A stretch of 64,000 nucleotides of DNA from Chitinophagales bacterium (GTDB taxonomy: Bacteria; Bacteroidota; Bacteroidia; Chitinophagales; Saprospiraceae). Where the stretch lies: NCBI GenBank assembly GCA_017303875.1, contig JAFLBP010000011.1, forward strand, positions 114,797-178,796. Reading direction: 5' to 3'. The position numbers were made by a program, and so were the translations under genes. Numbering within the stretch: position 1 is the first letter of the stretch; every line of letters begins with the position of its first letter. Positions 16,760 to 26,102 of the stretch are shown piece after piece. The notes below the pieces were generated by a model. The model did not search any database and was not told where the DNA came from. It was given only the letters and a program-made list of their open reading frames with translations.

Positions 16760-18133
16760 ATGCGACGAAAAATTTCGTCATATTTCAGCATCATTCCAAT
16801 CCTGACACTGCTCTTGGTGTTTTGGGCAACGCCTGCCTGCAATACCTCGCCGACCGGAGCCACAGACTCAAACTACGAGGTGGCCAGGAACATTGCCTTG
16901 TCGTGGAATAAGCTGATGCTGGAATTGGAGCGCCACACCGATGGTTACCGTCCGCCGGTGAGTGCCCGAACTTTTGCTTATATCTCCATGGCGGCTTATG
17001 AAGCCTCCGTGCCGGGTATGGAAGGTTATGTATCGCTGCAAAAACAGTTTCCGGAGTTCAAAGCCCCGGCTTTTCCGGCCGATATACAGTCTTATCATTT
17101 GCCGACGGCCCTCAACCGCACCTACAGCGGCATCCTGCGGCGTTTTTTTCGCTCGGCGCCGCCGGCACTCCTGCACCAAATAGACCAGTTGGAAACCGAG
17201 CTGGCCTGCTTGTCGGATAAGCATCAAAACGCGGCAGACCTGAATGCATCCAATGCTTTTGCGGAGGCCATTGTGGAGGCGGTCTGGCGCTATTCTATGA
17301 GCGACGGGATGGGGCACGACGGTTTTTTGTATAATTTTGATAAAAACTACACCAATCCGGATTGCGCGGGTTGCTGGCAACCCAGTCCGGAACATCACAT
17401 GCCTGCCTTGCTGCCACACTGGGGCGGCGTGCGCACGTTTATCATGAAACCTTCGGATTTTGTGGTCACTGCGCCCCCGGCTTTCAGCGAATCACCGCAG
17501 TCGCCATTTTACACCGAGGCCATGGAAGTGTTTACGGCCTCACAGTCTATGAGCAAGAAAGACGCCTGGATTGCGGAGTTTTGGAGCGATGATTTGCCCG
17601 GGCTGACGGTCACTCCGGCGGGGCGCTGGATTTCCATTGCCAATCAGAATGTAGAGCATTCCAACCTTGCATTTCCGGAGGTAATGGCGGTTTACCTAAA
17701 GTTGTCTGTGTCGCTTTGCGATGCCGGTATTATTTGCTGGGATGCAAAATACAAGTATTCCATTGAACGACCGGAAACCTATATCCGGCGACTTATTGAT
17801 CCGAATTGGCGCCCTTTGCACGAAACCCCTAATTTTCCGGCTTATCCCTCCGGGCACTCTGCCTTTGGCGGTGCCGCCACAGAAGTACTGGCCGCATATT
17901 TTGGTCAGAAGAATAACATCACCGATCGTACCCATCAAGGTCGGATTGAATTTGCCGGTCATCCGCGTACATTCGGCTCTTTTCAGGAAATGGGGCAGGA
18001 AAATGCGTATTCGCGCCTGCTTATTGGCGTACATTACCGGATGGACTGCGTGGAAGGCATGCGCCTGGGGCGGGCGGTTGCACAGCAGGTAATCCGTATG
18101 CCACTGCGTGGCGGAACGGTGAGTGAGCGCTGA
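16760..18133 (+). CDS. Vanadium-dependent haloperoxidase-like lipoprotein (copy 2)
   Basis: This 457-residue paralogue of the gene at 13011-14393 has a lipoprotein signal ending WATPAC. It keeps all superfamily motifs: KYKYSIERP, PSGH in FPAYPSGHSAFGG, and SRLLIGVHYRMD near the C-terminus. It also shares EFWSDDLPGLT and RRLIDPNWRP with copy 1. It lies 35 bases after the kinase gene and probably belongs to the same transcript, so a two-component system and an exported haloperoxidase or phosphatase-like enzyme are likely co-expressed. Its 3' end is one base from that of the convergent TPR regulator. Confidence 0.85.
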   Translation: MRRKISSYFSIIPILTLLLVFWATPACNTSPTGATDSNYEVARNIALSWNKLMLELERHTDGYRPPVSARTFAYISMAAYEASVPGMEGYVSLQKQFPEFKAPAFPADIQSYHLPTALNRTYSGILRRFFRSAPPALLHQIDQLETELACLSDKHQNAADLNASNAFAEAIVEAVWRYSMSDGMGHDGFLYNFDKNYTNPDCAGCWQPSPEHHMPALLPHWGGVRTFIMKPSDFVVTAPPAFSESPQSPFYTEAMEVFTASQSMSKKDAWIAEFWSDDLPGLTVTPAGRWISIANQNVEHSNLAFPEVMAVYLKLSVSLCDAGIICWDAKYKYSIERPETYIRRLIDPNWRPLHETPNFPAYPSGHSAFGGAATEVLAAYFGQKNNITDRTHQGRIEFAGHPRTFGSFQEMGQENAYSRLLIGVHYRMDCVEGMRLGRAVAQQVIRMPLRGGTVSER

Positions 18134-18134
18134 C

Positions 18135-19613
18135 TCAGAATTGCTGAATAAATTGGTTGAGATCTTCCTCCGTCTCCAGGCTGAGCCGTTTGCGCAGCCG
18201 CAGGCGTCCTTTTTTTACTGTCGAGGGCGAAATGCCCAGGGTTGCTGCGATTTCCTGTCGGGTAAGGTTCAGTTTTAGCAACAGAAACAGGCGTTCTTCG
18301 GCATTGCTGATTTCCGGAAAAGCATTGCGCAATTTAAGGATATAGCCGGGATAACTCCGCTCGAAGGCCGATTTGAATGCTGCCCAGTCGGCTTCGGTCA
18401 GGATAACGGCATTGTACAGGTTGGTTGGAATTTCGGGTGATTCTTCCTCCGGTTCCACGCCGTCTGCTTCAGCGGCAGTTATGCCTTGTAGTTGTTGTTC
18501 CAAGGACAACAAATGACTGTTTTTCTTAATTAATAAATTGGTAAATTCCCTGAGTTGTTCGCGGTTTCGGGCCAGCATTTTGCGGTAGCGCACAAGTTTG
18601 CGCTGGCGTTTATAAATCCATAAGCCACCGATAAATAAAGAAACGAACCATAGCAGGAGTAAGAGGTTGCGCCTGCTGATTTCCAATTTTCTTTCTGCTT
18701 CGCTGATTTGCAGTGCCTGTGCCTGTTCGCGGAGTTGGTATTGTACTTCCAGCTGCTGAATCCGTTTGTTTTTCTCTTCATTCAGCACGGAATCCCGGAG
18801 TGTTTTTGATTTTTTGAATAAAAAAAGGGCATTTTGATAATTCCCTTCAGCCTCTTCAATTTGCGAGAGGCGCTCGATGGCGCGCGAACGGATATGCTTG
18901 TACCCCAAACTGTCGGCCCCGGCGATACTGGCGTTGAGCAGTTGGCGGGCTTCCCGGAAATTTCCCAATTCCCGATGGCAATTGCCAAGGTTGAGCTGTA
19001 TACCGGGCAGTTGTTCCAAAACACCCGATTTCAACATCAAAAGCAGGGCTGTGTCCAGCAGCGGCCGGGCTTGCGCCCAGTTGCCCATATCGCTGTACGT
19101 AAAGGCCATTTGGTTGTATGCCGCGCAGCGCTCTATATCCGACCCGTGTATTTTGAGTAAATTGAAACCTTTTTGGGCCGTTTCTATAAATTTTTCCTGA
19201 TTGCCGCTAAAACTGTAAAAAGATGCAATGGTGGAATAGGCCCTGCCGATGCGCGTCGTGTCGCCGGCACGCATATAGGCCTGCAAAACTTCCTCCCCAT
19301 ATGCAATGGCCTTTTCAGGCTCCTTAATGCGCTCGTGCACGCAGGCGAAGTCCAACCTGGAATCGTAGTACTGAAAGGAGTCGGCCTCGGCACGTGCCAG
19401 ATCCATGGATTGCTGAAAGCACAGGAGGGCATTTTCGTAGTCGCCCAGAAAGGTCAGGGAATCGCCCTGCGCATTGAGCCGGGCTGCGGAAATCGGCGAC
19501 GGAGTATTGGTCGTCTGATCGGAACAGGCATGGTATACAGGCAGGCTACAGATCAGGATGACAAACAGTTGAGGCCCCTTAGGTATGGCAAGTTTTAAGG
19601 AAATGGCATTCAT
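18135..19613 (-). CDS. TPR-containing membrane regulator with C-terminal LuxR-like HTH
   Basis: This 492-residue protein has a signal-like N-terminus with VYHAC at residues 26-30 and TPR-type helical repeats over about 45-275 (for example DSLTFLGDYENALLCFQQSM). A coiled region and one membrane helix follow at about 316-334. A cytosolic helix-turn-helix sits near 440-475 (LNLTRQEIAATLGISPSTVKKGRLRLRKRL). Bacteroidota use such proteins as one-component sensors, with the TPR outside and DNA binding inside. The target is unknown. It is convergent with the haloperoxidase-like gene and divergent from the metallopeptidase at 19771. Confidence 0.85.
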   Translation of the reverse strand: MNAISLKLAIPKGPQLFVILICSLPVYHACSDQTTNTPSPISAARLNAQGDSLTFLGDYENALLCFQQSMDLARAEADSFQYYDSRLDFACVHERIKEPEKAIAYGEEVLQAYMRAGDTTRIGRAYSTIASFYSFSGNQEKFIETAQKGFNLLKIHGSDIERCAAYNQMAFTYSDMGNWAQARPLLDTALLLMLKSGVLEQLPGIQLNLGNCHRELGNFREARQLLNASIAGADSLGYKHIRSRAIERLSQIEEAEGNYQNALFLFKKSKTLRDSVLNEEKNKRIQQLEVQYQLREQAQALQISEAERKLEISRRNLLLLLWFVSLFIGGLWIYKRQRKLVRYRKMLARNREQLREFTNLLIKKNSHLLSLEQQLQGITAAEADGVEPEEESPEIPTNLYNAVILTEADWAAFKSAFERSYPGYILKLRNAFPEISNAEERLFLLLKLNLTRQEIAATLGISPSTVKKGRLRLRKRLSLETEEDLNQFIQQF

Positions 19614-19726
19614 TTGGACAAAAGTAGTGAGGATTTTGCACCAAAAGGTAATAGAATGATATAAATCATCGGTGGGTACCCTTTTTTGTCCCCCCGTCTT
19701 GATATATGCTAAAAGGTTAATGTCGG

Positions 19727-19734
19727 TAATTTTG
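19727..19734 (+). promoter_or_regulatory. Bacteroidota -7 element (TAATTTTG)
   Basis: TAATTTTG matches TAnnTTTG and is 36 bases before the ATG at 19771. The nearest TTG upstream (19699-19701) is 25 bases away, longer than usual. Confidence 0.5.
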
Positions 19735-19770
19735 CGGCTTGTTCTTAATCTCTTTAACTCGCCTTTTTAC

Positions 19771-21726
19771 ATGAGACATTTGATTTTATTGGCCATCCTG
19801 TTTGTTGGCCTTCCTGTCTATGCACAACGCCAATGCGCCACAGAGGAAATGTGGGCAGAGGAAGTGCAGCAAAACCCCGAATTAGCCAAAGCCCGAAAAG
19901 CAATCGACAAACATTGCGCGCAGTATCGCCGCCCGGAAGAAATCCTGAATATTATTACCATTCCTGTCGTTTTTCACATTGTGCACAATGGAGAGGCGGT
20001 CGGTTCGGGTACTAATATTTCCGATGCTGCCATTTATGCTCAATTGCAGCAAATGAATGATGATTTTTCGCTGATGAACAGCGATGCGCCTTTAATTCCA
20101 ACGGAGTTTGTGGGCCTGGCCTCCAATACCATGATTCAGTTTTGCCTCGCACAGCGCAGCCCCGACTGTCTGCCAACTGATGGAATTCACCGCTACAATG
20201 GCATGCAAGCCGATTGGACACGTACTCAAATCCAAACAACGCTGAAACCTGCTACCATCTGGGATCGCAACCAATACCTGAATATCTGGACGGTACAGTT
20301 CGCTGCCGGGGAAGGCGGTCTGCTTGGTTACGCGCAGTTTCCCGGTGGCGGGGCTTCCACTGATGGTGTCGTGGTACTTTACAGTAGCGTCGGCTCGCTT
20401 ACGGTGCCATTTGGTGGCAGCAACTTTGACCGCGGCCGTACCATGACCCACGAAATAGGCCACTGGCTCAACCTGCGCCATATCTGGGGAGATGCTACCT
20501 GTGGCGACGACCAGGTGGCTGATACGCCTGTACATGAAACCGATAACGGCGGTTGCCCCGCGTATCCGCATGTGAACACTACCTGCTCACCCGGAAACCC
20601 GTACAATGAAATGACCATGAACTACATGGATTATGTGGATGATTTGTGCATGCACATGTTCTCGCACGGACAAGGTGACCGCATGTATGCCGTTGTGGAT
20701 GCAGGTGGTCCGCGTGAATCACTTGCCGCTTCTGAAGGTTGTCTGGCGCCTACGATTTCCTGCCTGTACTGTACCGCAAGTGCTACACAAACAGGTTTTG
20801 AAAAAATCAGCAATGTAACTTTTTCCAACATCAATAACGGCTCCAACGGCACGGCCGGCTACCAGAATTTTACCAGCATCATCGGAAATGTGGCGGCTGG
20901 TTCCTCCTATTCCTTCTCGGCAAGCATTAGTAATGGTATTCCACAGGATGAAATCCTGGTCTGGATTGACCTGAACGGCGACGGCGATTTTGACGACAGC
21001 GGCGAAAAAGTTTTTGATTCCCCTAATGGCGCCGGCCCACATACTACCAATATTACTATTCCCGGCACCGCCACACAGGGAAGTACGCGTATGCGGGTGC
21101 GCCTGCACGATACCAGCGATGGTGCAAACAATGCTCCCTGCGGCACTTCCACCTGGGGACAAGTGGAAGACTATACCCTTGAAATCAGTGCGCCGCTGCC
21201 AGTCGAGCTTACCCGTTTTGAAGCGCGTAAAGTAGATGAAAACAGCGCCGAACTGAGCTGGCAAACCGCCAATGAGCTGAAAAACAAAGGTTTTGAAGTG
21301 GAAATGTCTACCAATACTGCTGCAAATTTTGTCAATGCAGGCTTTGTCGCCGCACAAAACAGCGGCCGCTATCAGTTCTCCGTCAATCAGCTCCAGCAAG
21401 GCAATACTTATTATTTCCGCCTGCGTCAGGTTGATCTGGATGGGCAATTTGAATATTCACCTGTGCGTGCCTTGGAGTTCAAGCGCAACAGCCTGGTGCA
21501 GGTTTCCCCCAATCCGGCGCGCAACGAATTTGTTTGCACCATTAAACATGCCAATGAAGCAACAGCTTTCCTGAGTCTGCTGGATGCCACCGGCCGTGTT
21601 GTTAAATCACAACAGGTACAGGATAGCCAGACAAGCATACAGGTTTCCGAATTGCCGACCGGTATTTATACCCTCAAAGTACAATCCGGGAATACAGTGG
21701 AAAGTGTTCGATTGATTATTCAATAA
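19771..21726 (+). CDS. Secreted M43-family metallopeptidase with GEVED and T9SS sorting domains
   Basis: This 651-residue exported protein has a Sec signal (ILLAILFVGLPVYAQ). The catalytic domain carries the metzincin zinc site HEIGHWLNLRH (227-237) and a Met-turn block MTMNYMDY (281-287), which places it with pappalysin-like M43 peptidases. A GEVED domain follows (DEILVWIDLNGDGDFDD through WGQVEDYTLEI). Next come a strand-rich segment (PVELTRFEARKVDENSAELSW) and a C-terminal sorting domain with VSPNPARNEF, ending GIYTLKVQSGNTVESV. T9SS would export it to the cell surface or medium. The ATG at 19771 is chosen because it begins the signal peptide. Confidence 0.9.
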   Translation: MRHLILLAILFVGLPVYAQRQCATEEMWAEEVQQNPELAKARKAIDKHCAQYRRPEEILNIITIPVVFHIVHNGEAVGSGTNISDAAIYAQLQQMNDDFSLMNSDAPLIPTEFVGLASNTMIQFCLAQRSPDCLPTDGIHRYNGMQADWTRTQIQTTLKPATIWDRNQYLNIWTVQFAAGEGGLLGYAQFPGGGASTDGVVVLYSSVGSLTVPFGGSNFDRGRTMTHEIGHWLNLRHIWGDATCGDDQVADTPVHETDNGGCPAYPHVNTTCSPGNPYNEMTMNYMDYVDDLCMHMFSHGQGDRMYAVVDAGGPRESLAASEGCLAPTISCLYCTASATQTGFEKISNVTFSNINNGSNGTAGYQNFTSIIGNVAAGSSYSFSASISNGIPQDEILVWIDLNGDGDFDDSGEKVFDSPNGAGPHTTNITIPGTATQGSTRMRVRLHDTSDGANNAPCGTSTWGQVEDYTLEISAPLPVELTRFEARKVDENSAELSWQTANELKNKGFEVEMSTNTAANFVNAGFVAAQNSGRYQFSVNQLQQGNTYYFRLRQVDLDGQFEYSPVRALEFKRNSLVQVSPNPARNEFVCTIKHANEATAFLSLLDATGRVVKSQQVQDSQTSIQVSELPTGIYTLKVQSGNTVESVRLIIQ

Positions 21727-21734
21727 CAGCAGGA

Positions 21735-23219
21735 TCAGTTTGCCGGGCGGATTTTTTTCCATAATCCGCCCAGCAACTGATTGTATTCCGGCGCAATTTT
21801 CCAGTATAAAACAGCTGTGCCGAAAAGCAATCCGTAAGTGCCGGAACGCAAGGCTATATCCAACAGATTAATGCCGGTTTTGGGAATAATGGCCGCAATG
21901 GAGTAAGCCAATAAGGCTATTCCTACGGCTTTTAAGGTGTTCCAGGTAAATGGCAGCATCCTGAATTTTGCCCAGACAAAACCTGCATTCATTAAATTGT
22001 AAATGCTGACGGAAATTAAAATTGCGGCAGCCGTACCGTTCATGCCGTAATCGGAAGTCAGCCAGATCATACATACCACATTCAGCAGCGCCAGACTTAG
22101 CTGACTGATTAATGAATAGGCGTAGTATTTGGAATAATATACAATGTAATTGTTGAAGCCGGTACTCATATCGGCCAATTTGGCAAGCCCAAGCAAGAGT
22201 AAAACATATTTACCCTCTGAAATGTCGGCAGCTTTGGGCGACAGCGCGTAGATTTCATGTACCGAAACCCACATGCCGCCCAGCAACAGCAAGCCGCCAA
22301 TGAGCAGGGCGACTGAGCCTTTCTGGTACAAATCCCGCAATTCCTCATGCCGGTTTTCCGTGATGTATTTCGAGACGGACGAAACACTTGCCGAGTACAG
22401 CCCTTTGGTGGGTATTTCAAAAACGGCCGATAAGTTGGAAGCAATGGCATACACCCCGCCGGTGCTCAGGGTGATGAAGGAACTGACAAACAGCATATCG
22501 AATTTGGTGGCCAGCAAAAAGCCAAAACCTCCAAGTGCGCCGAAGGCGGCATATCGAATCATCTCGCTGCGCATCGCCGGGCTGATGTACGACCAGTCGG
22601 GGCGCAGGTGTAGCTGCCCCAAATGCCTGAAATAGGCCAGCAGGCTGAAAAATACCAGTGCACTATGCCCCAACAATCCATAAATGGCCTGCGTCTGCTT
22701 GATCCATCCCTTCCAGACTGCAAAAACCAACAGGGGCAGAATGAGTTTCTGGCTAAAATCGAGCAGCAGCGAGGGTACTACAATTCGCTTGAAATTGGCT
22801 GCATAAGCTGCCAGCAGCAAATTAAGGATGTACAAATAGGTAAATGGCGCAGCCAGCCAGAGATGTTCCAGCAGCAAAGGATCTTTGTCGCGGAGAAACT
22901 CCAGTATCCAGGGTCGGAAGAGCAGCAGGATGAGGCTGCAAACGGCAAATCCGAGCAGGCTCATCCAAAGTAAAATCCCAAGAAAACCGTGGTTTCCCTG
23001 GGATTTATCTTCAAAACGTGGAAAAAAACGTATTGAAACCAAGTTTGCACCAAGGCTCAGCAGCGGCAGGCCGATGATGCCCAATTGCAAAAAATAATTG
23101 ATAAGCCCGTAGGTGCCCAACGACAAAGGATAGACGTAAAATATGCTCAGCACGCCGATCAGCAGACCGGCAAAGTTGACGAGCGAATATTTCAGGCTCT
23201 GTCGTTGAATAACCCCCAT
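21735..23219 (-). CDS. Polysaccharide flippase-like membrane protein (MOP superfamily)
   Basis: This 494-residue protein has about 12-14 membrane helices throughout and an N-terminus typical of Wzx-like flippases: SLKYSLVNFAGLLIGVLSIFYVYPL. RFFPRFEDK near residue 64 and repeated paired helices match the oligosaccharide-flippase branch. It would move lipid-linked glycans across the inner membrane. No other polysaccharide genes adjoin it, so its substrate is open. It is convergent with the metallopeptidase upstream, with 8 bases between stops. Confidence 0.85.
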   Translation of the reverse strand: MGVIQRQSLKYSLVNFAGLLIGVLSIFYVYPLSLGTYGLINYFLQLGIIGLPLLSLGANLVSIRFFPRFEDKSQGNHGFLGILLWMSLLGFAVCSLILLLFRPWILEFLRDKDPLLLEHLWLAAPFTYLYILNLLLAAYAANFKRIVVPSLLLDFSQKLILPLLVFAVWKGWIKQTQAIYGLLGHSALVFFSLLAYFRHLGQLHLRPDWSYISPAMRSEMIRYAAFGALGGFGFLLATKFDMLFVSSFITLSTGGVYAIASNLSAVFEIPTKGLYSASVSSVSKYITENRHEELRDLYQKGSVALLIGGLLLLGGMWVSVHEIYALSPKAADISEGKYVLLLLGLAKLADMSTGFNNYIVYYSKYYAYSLISQLSLALLNVVCMIWLTSDYGMNGTAAAILISVSIYNLMNAGFVWAKFRMLPFTWNTLKAVGIALLAYSIAAIIPKTGINLLDIALRSGTYGLLFGTAVLYWKIAPEYNQLLGGLWKKIRPAN

Positions 23220-23231
23220 GCTCCTGTGCGC

Positions 23232-24734
23232 TTATTCCGTAACGGCGAGGCGTTTGGTAATGGCGCCTTGCGCATTGCGAAGGGTAATAAAATACATACC
23301 GGAAGCAAGGCCCGAGGTTTCCAGCGAGATGCGGTTTTCGCCGGGCATCACATTGAGCACTTCTTTGCGGCAGCTGCGGCCGGCGGCGTCGTTGATTTCC
23401 AGCAACACTTCCATGCCTTGTTCGGTAGAGAGGGTGAGCTGCGCCGGAATGCCGCTGCTAACGGGGTTAGGGCTGAGGTCAAGACCGAGGTTGCGCTCCA
23501 GTTCGTTGGTGGCGGTAAGGTCCTGAGTGCGGAATACACCGGTTTGCAGGACTTCATTCGGATTGCAGAGGTCGCCTTCGCTGTACACTTTGACCCGCCA
23601 GTAGAGCAGGTAGTTTTTAGGCAAATTGCGATTAACAATCACGCTGTTGCCATTGGTAACCGTAGCCGAGAAGATACGCGGTACAAAGCTCGGCAGCACC
23701 GAAACTTCTACGGAGTAAAACGTTACACCGGGAACCATATTCCATTTGAGTTCCGGATTTTGGAAATGCACAATTTGCGTATCGATCGGGCTGACAAGGC
23801 TAACAGCAACACTGTCATCGAGCAGTGGCAGTGCTTCGCTGAGTTGCAGGTAGCTCTGGTGTTCGGTTTGCAGGTTTGTACGCATGGCGGTAATCTGTTC
23901 CGGCGTAAAACGTCCGGAGCAGGCATCAAGCGCATAGCCCATGTAGAGGGTGGCGTCGGAGCGGAAAACAACCGAGTCGGGATCTACCTGGGTTTGAACG
24001 CTTTCGCCGCTGCCGTTGCAGGGCCAGCGGAAATTCAGGTAATCGGCTGGGGTATCGCAGAAGCCGTCGCCGGAAGTGTAGCAATTGGATTTATCTGTTT
24101 TTTCCACGTCGCGCCAGCCAATTTTCTTGGGAGCGGGCTTGCTGTAATCCCAGCTTTGGTTTTCCCAGCCTAAGAAAGGGTGGGGCAGGGAGAAGTGGTG
24201 GCCTGCTTCGTGTGCCCAGGTGGAGTTGCCTTCGCCGGAGCAGTTTTTACCCATCACGATGGCATCTTGCCAAGAGTAGCCGCAGTTACCGGCTGGGTCA
24301 GCTACGATAAAAGCATTGACGCGATTGGGCAATTTATTGGCATTAATCATTTCGCTGCCACCATCCCAGTCGTGGACATACCACGACGTTTTGTTGTGGA
24401 AGCGGAAAGCATCACCGGGCAGTAAATAAAAGTGCATACGGGCTTCCTCGTACTGTTCATTCATTTCACAAATGATACGGAAAGCTTTTTCCATGGAGTA
24501 GTAGCCGTTGCCGGAATCGTCGCCGACAATATGAATGGTAACCGGTACGTACAGCCAGGCAGTATCCACGCCGCGCTGGAGGGCCAATTCGGCGCGATGG
24601 CTTTGGTACCACTGCATCCAGGGCGTCATGCCGGTGGTGCCGCACCAGGGGGTTCCGGGGTTTTGTTGTGCAATTACGGGAAAAGCAAAAGCAAACAGTG
24701 CGATTTGGAGAAAAAGTGAACGACGAAGGTTCAT
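23232..24734 (-). CDS. Secreted zinc metallopeptidase with T9SS sorting domain
   Basis: This 500-residue exported protein has a signal peptide ending AFAFPVIAQ and a metallopeptidase domain with HEAGHHFSLPH (175-185), the HExxHxxxxxH zinc site of metzincins, probably M43-like. A downstream GYALDACSGRFTPEQ block stands where a Met-turn is expected. From about 310 there are fibronectin-like strands (ELKWNMVPGVTFYSVEVS), and the C-terminus is a T9SS sorting domain (LDLSPNPVSSGIPAQ through GMYFITLRN). It lies 12 bases from the flippase start on the same strand. The chosen ATG begins the signal; an open frame continues upstream without homology. Confidence 0.88.
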   Translation of the reverse strand: MNLRRSLFLQIALFAFAFPVIAQQNPGTPWCGTTGMTPWMQWYQSHRAELALQRGVDTAWLYVPVTIHIVGDDSGNGYYSMEKAFRIICEMNEQYEEARMHFYLLPGDAFRFHNKTSWYVHDWDGGSEMINANKLPNRVNAFIVADPAGNCGYSWQDAIVMGKNCSGEGNSTWAHEAGHHFSLPHPFLGWENQSWDYSKPAPKKIGWRDVEKTDKSNCYTSGDGFCDTPADYLNFRWPCNGSGESVQTQVDPDSVVFRSDATLYMGYALDACSGRFTPEQITAMRTNLQTEHQSYLQLSEALPLLDDSVAVSLVSPIDTQIVHFQNPELKWNMVPGVTFYSVEVSVLPSFVPRIFSATVTNGNSVIVNRNLPKNYLLYWRVKVYSEGDLCNPNEVLQTGVFRTQDLTATNELERNLGLDLSPNPVSSGIPAQLTLSTEQGMEVLLEINDAAGRSCRKEVLNVMPGENRISLETSGLASGMYFITLRNAQGAITKRLAVTE

Positions 24735-24883
24735 AAAGATAAGCAGCGTTGGATTTGGCAAAAAATTAAAAAATGCTGTAAAAGCCGGGCAAAGGTCAGT
24801 TTTTCCATTTAAAAAATTGAAACTCAATTTGCCCAAAGTAGCGCAGCCGTTTTTTTTGTGGAAATGGATGCGGAATTCAAAAC

Positions 24884-25579
24884 TTACGATACCCGCCAGT
24901 CGATGCCTTGCAGGCCCGATTGTTCCAACAAAACATTGGCTTTTGAAAAATGTTTGCAACCAAAAAAGGCGCCTTTTGCTAAGGGCGAAGGATGCGCCGC
25001 TTCCAGTACATGGTGTTTTTGGGTATCAATGAGCGCTTTTTTAGTTTTGGCAAAATTTCCCCACAACATAAAAATCAGGCCCTCGCGTTCGTCCGACAGC
25101 TTGCGAATCACCGCATCCGTAAAATCCTGCCAGCCAATTTGCTGATGAGAAGCCGGCTGCCCGGCGCGCACCGTCAGCATGGCATTGAGCAATAAAACGC
25201 CTTGTTTGGCCCATTGGCTGAGGTCGCCGTGATTGGCCACCGGAATACCCAGGTCGGTTTGCAGCTCTTTGTAAATATTAAGGAGGGAAGGCGGAATGCG
25301 GATGCCGTGTGGTACGGAAAAACTCAGTCCCATCGCTTCGCCAGGGTTGTGGTAGGGGTCCTGCCCAAGAATCACGACCTTTACAGCCGCGAAAGGTGTT
25401 TGCTCAAAAGCGTTGAAAATAAGTGACCCGGGTGGGTAAATGATGGCGCCGGATTGCTTTTCCTGCTTCAGAAAAGCCCGAAGTTTTTGAAAATATTCCT
25501 TTTCAAATTCATCGGCCAAAGCCAGTTTCCAGCTTGCTTCAATTTGAACGTTGCTGCCCGCAGGCGGTGTATTGTCCAT
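24884..25579 (-). CDS. ung: Uracil-DNA glycosylase
   Basis: Ung removes uracil from DNA in base excision repair. The 231-residue protein has the family-1 motifs in order: GQDPYHNPGEAMGLSFS with catalytic Asp74, LLLNAMLTVRAG, MLWGNFA, and HPSPLA with His196. Length matches the family. It stands alone, with about 150 bases before the T9SS metallopeptidase and a tRNA gene on the other side. Confidence 0.96.
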   Translation of the reverse strand: MDNTPPAGSNVQIEASWKLALADEFEKEYFQKLRAFLKQEKQSGAIIYPPGSLIFNAFEQTPFAAVKVVILGQDPYHNPGEAMGLSFSVPHGIRIPPSLLNIYKELQTDLGIPVANHGDLSQWAKQGVLLLNAMLTVRAGQPASHQQIGWQDFTDAVIRKLSDEREGLIFMLWGNFAKTKKALIDTQKHHVLEAAHPSPLAKGAFFGCKHFSKANVLLEQSGLQGIDWRVS

Positions 25580-25650
25580 TATTCAGATGAAAATTTGCCG
25601 AAAGGTAGAACAGCCTGCGAACTTTTGCTTCTAAATATTCGTTATTTTCT

Positions 25651-25658
25651 TATCTTTG
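25651..25658 (+). promoter_or_regulatory. Bacteroidota -7 element upstream of tRNA-Arg
   Basis: TATCTTTG matches TAnnTTTG. A TTTG at 25624-25627 lies 23 bases upstream. Transcription would start near 25663, just before the hairpin at 25668. Confidence 0.6.
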
Positions 25659-25667
25659 CGCCGCCTA

Positions 25668-25709
25668 AAAAATCCGGCATTATTGTACAAGACAACATGC
25701 CGGATTTTT
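25668..25709 (+). terminator. Terminator-like hairpin between promoter and tRNA-Arg
   Basis: A perfect 13-bp inverted repeat (25668-25680 with 25697-25709) has a 16-base loop and ends in five T residues. It lies between the apparent promoter and the tRNA, where it could attenuate transcription or form a processed leader. Confidence 0.6.
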
Positions 25710-25720
25710 GAAAATCAAAC

Positions 25721-25793
25721 GGTCCCATAGCTCAATGGATAGAGCAACTACCTTCTAAGTAGTAGGTTACAGGTTCGAGCCCTGTTGGGATCA
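25721..25793 (+). tRNA. tRNA-Arg (anticodon TCT)
   Basis: The 73-base cloverleaf is complete. It has a 7-bp acceptor stem with one G-T pair, a GCTC/GAGC D stem, an ACTAC/GTAGT anticodon stem with loop CTTCTAA, a 5-base variable loop, and an ACAGG/CCTGT T stem with loop TTCGAGC. CCA is not encoded, as is usual in the phylum. A T-rich run follows directly and may terminate transcription. Confidence 0.97.
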
Positions 25794-25810
25794 CTTTTTT
25801 TTGGTGTTTT

Positions 25811-25874
25811 AGTGTTTTGGTGTTTTAGTGTTTTGGTGGATTATTTACCTAAAACACTAAAACACCAAAACACT
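25811..25874. repeat. Inverted repeat of AAAACAC words (bidirectional terminator candidate)
   Basis: Two perfect 24-bp arms (25811-25834 and 25851-25874) flank a 16-base loop between the tRNA and the reverse-strand operon. The arms are tandem GTGTTTT words. A related element is at 37527-37599. Confidence 0.75.
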
Positions 25875-25878
25875 CCCT

Positions 25879-26088
25879 CTACGCTTTTTTTACCGGGCAG
25901 GTATTCAGTCCCACCAATGCATAGATAGGGCAGAAGCTGACGAGGCTGGTCAGCACAAAAATGCCGCCGAGGGCGAGCAGGATGTATCCGGTAACTCCAC
26001 TGACGGTGCCTGTGAAGTAAAGGGCAGCAAATACAATTGCCAGTACAATGCGGATGATTTTGTCGATGTTGCCAACGTTCGGTTTCAT
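25879..26088 (-). CDS. DUF2892 (YgaP-type) small membrane protein
   Basis: This 69-residue protein has the N-terminal pattern NVGNIDKIIRIVLA and two hydrophobic helices (AIVFAALYFTG and YILLALGGIFVLTSLVSF), ending CPIYALVGLNTC. The pattern matches DUF2892, the membrane portion of YgaP-like rhodaneses, and the CP and C residues are typical. It is last in an operon with a rhodanese and a persulfide dioxygenase fusion, which supports a role in sulfur handling. The ATG at 26088 begins the family's conserved N-terminus. Confidence 0.88.
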   Translation of the reverse strand: MKPNVGNIDKIIRIVLAIVFAALYFTGTVSGVTGYILLALGGIFVLTSLVSFCPIYALVGLNTCPVKKA

Positions 26089-26102
26089 AAACAGAAAAGG
26101 TT

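Noticed and set aside
23085..24173. Plus-strand 362-codon frame
   Set aside because: It is antisense to the T9SS metallopeptidase and flippase genes, both of which have clear motifs.
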